DNA from: JBBPYA01 sp038200385
GTDB lineage: Bacteria; Actinomycetota; Actinomycetes; Mycobacteriales; Geodermatophilaceae
Reading direction: 5' to 3'
DNA length: 6,908 nucleotides
Assembly (NCBI GenBank): GCA_038200385.1
Contig: JBBPYA010000107.1
Span: 1 to 6,908, forward strand
Below, piece by piece: positions 6,755 to 6,908 of this stretch. Each line of letters begins with the position of its first letter. Within the stretch, counting starts at the first letter, position 1. The notes below the pieces were generated by a model. The model saw only the letters and a program-made list of their open reading frames with translations, was not told where the DNA came from and ran no database searches. The position numbers and the translations under genes were made by a program.

Positions 6755-6788
6755 CGGCCCGCGCCGCCGGGAACTCCAGCGCGGGCTG
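6755..6788 (+). terminator. Hairpin after kinase stop, candidate terminator
   Basis: Bases 6755-6764 pair with 6779-6788 to form a 10-pair, GC-rich stem with one G-U pair and a 14-base loop. It starts 2 bases after the kinase stop. No T-run follows, so this would be a U-less terminator of the type proposed for actinobacteria, or an mRNA 3'-end stabiliser. Its position at the end of the cassette supports the call. GC-rich sequence makes chance stems common. Confidence 0.4.
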
Positions 6789-6890
6789 GTGGCGCAGACC
6801 GCCGCGACCACCACCGGGACCGTCGTCGGCGCGGGCCCAGTGCCGAACAAGCCCGACTCGCCGTCACCGGGCTCGGCAAGGACCTTACGA

Positions 6891-6908
6891 ATGCCTAATG
6901 CCACTGCG
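6891..6908 (+). CDS. Possible start of a downstream gene, cut by window edge
   Basis: An ATG at 6891 (MPNATA...) follows AAGGA at 6878-6882 with an 8-base gap, the best-spaced ribosome binding site in the window. Only six codons are visible, so nothing can be said about its product. Bases 6789-6877 before it hold no other recognisable feature. If real, it would be a separate gene beyond the hairpin rather than a coupled sixth member of the cassette. Confidence 0.3.

Noticed and set aside
4609..6879. 756-codon open frame on the minus strand opposite the kinase
   Set aside because: Its translation is Arg/Gly/Pro-rich without any family motif, and it lies antisense to a clear kinase. Long antisense open frames are expected in high-GC DNA.
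6789..6908. Open frame from GTG 6789 to the window end in frame 3
   Set aside because: No ribosome binding site, the GTG overlaps the hairpin, and the composition (TAATTTG..., PNKPDSPSPGS) matches no family. The in-frame ATG 6891 has a much better signal.
1..6908. CRISPR array, tRNA, rRNA, insertion sequence or attachment site
   Set aside because: No regularly spaced direct repeats, no tRNA-like cloverleaf, no transposase motifs or terminal repeats were found by reading both strands. The only tandem repeat is the coding AEPTY one.

Overview
The window is high-GC DNA (third codon positions are mostly G or C). It has GTG as well as ATG starts, tightly overlapping genes, FhaA-like and PP2C/Ser-Thr-kinase signalling proteins, and an IlvG-type enzyme that resembles the mycobacterial one. 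Together these point to an actinobacterium, possibly a filamentous one of the Micromonosporaceae or Streptomyces kind. The genus is inference; no rRNA or marker gene is present.

Layout: (1) 1-311, plus strand: what looks like the wreck of a DUF3179-like gene, entering from the left edge, changing reading frame twice and lacking the family's centre. (2) 331-1959, minus strand: an intact thiamine-diphosphate enzyme of the acetolactate synthase large-subunit family, closest by memory to mycobacterial IlvG. It converges on the remnant with a gap of about 19 bases. (3) 1960-2131: a 172-base divergent intergenic region with a possible leaderless promoter for the IlvG-like gene and two inverted repeats. 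(4) 2132-6753, plus strand: five genes, each overlapping the next by exactly 4 bases (ATGA, GTGA, GTGA, GTGA). They are a membrane-anchored FHA protein with an FhaA-like (DUF3662-like) N-terminal region, a soluble PP2C phosphatase, a second FHA protein with the beginning of a winged-helix-like C-terminal region, a 71-residue protein that looks like the rest of that region, and a multi-span membrane Ser/Thr protein kinase. (5) 6754-6908: a hairpin directly after the kinase stop, then a possible new gene start with a good ribosome binding site at 6891, cut by the window edge.

How the parts may work together: the five-gene cassette has a writer (kinase), an eraser (PP2C) and two readers (FHA domains) of phosphothreonine, with the kinase and one reader in the membrane. 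Translational coupling should hold the products in fixed ratio. The second reader and the small protein could be the output, if the wing-helix-like part binds DNA or protein. The cassette resembles the mycobacterial fhaA/fhaB-pstP-pknA/B locus in logic but not in detail: there are no cell-shape genes here, no PASTA sensor, and the kinase has an atypical glycine loop and HGD in place of HRD. The most unusual points are the apparent split of an FHA-winged-helix protein over two overlapping genes, the CxxCxxC cluster next to the phosphatase metal motif, and the kinase architecture. The signal and target cannot be read from this sequence.
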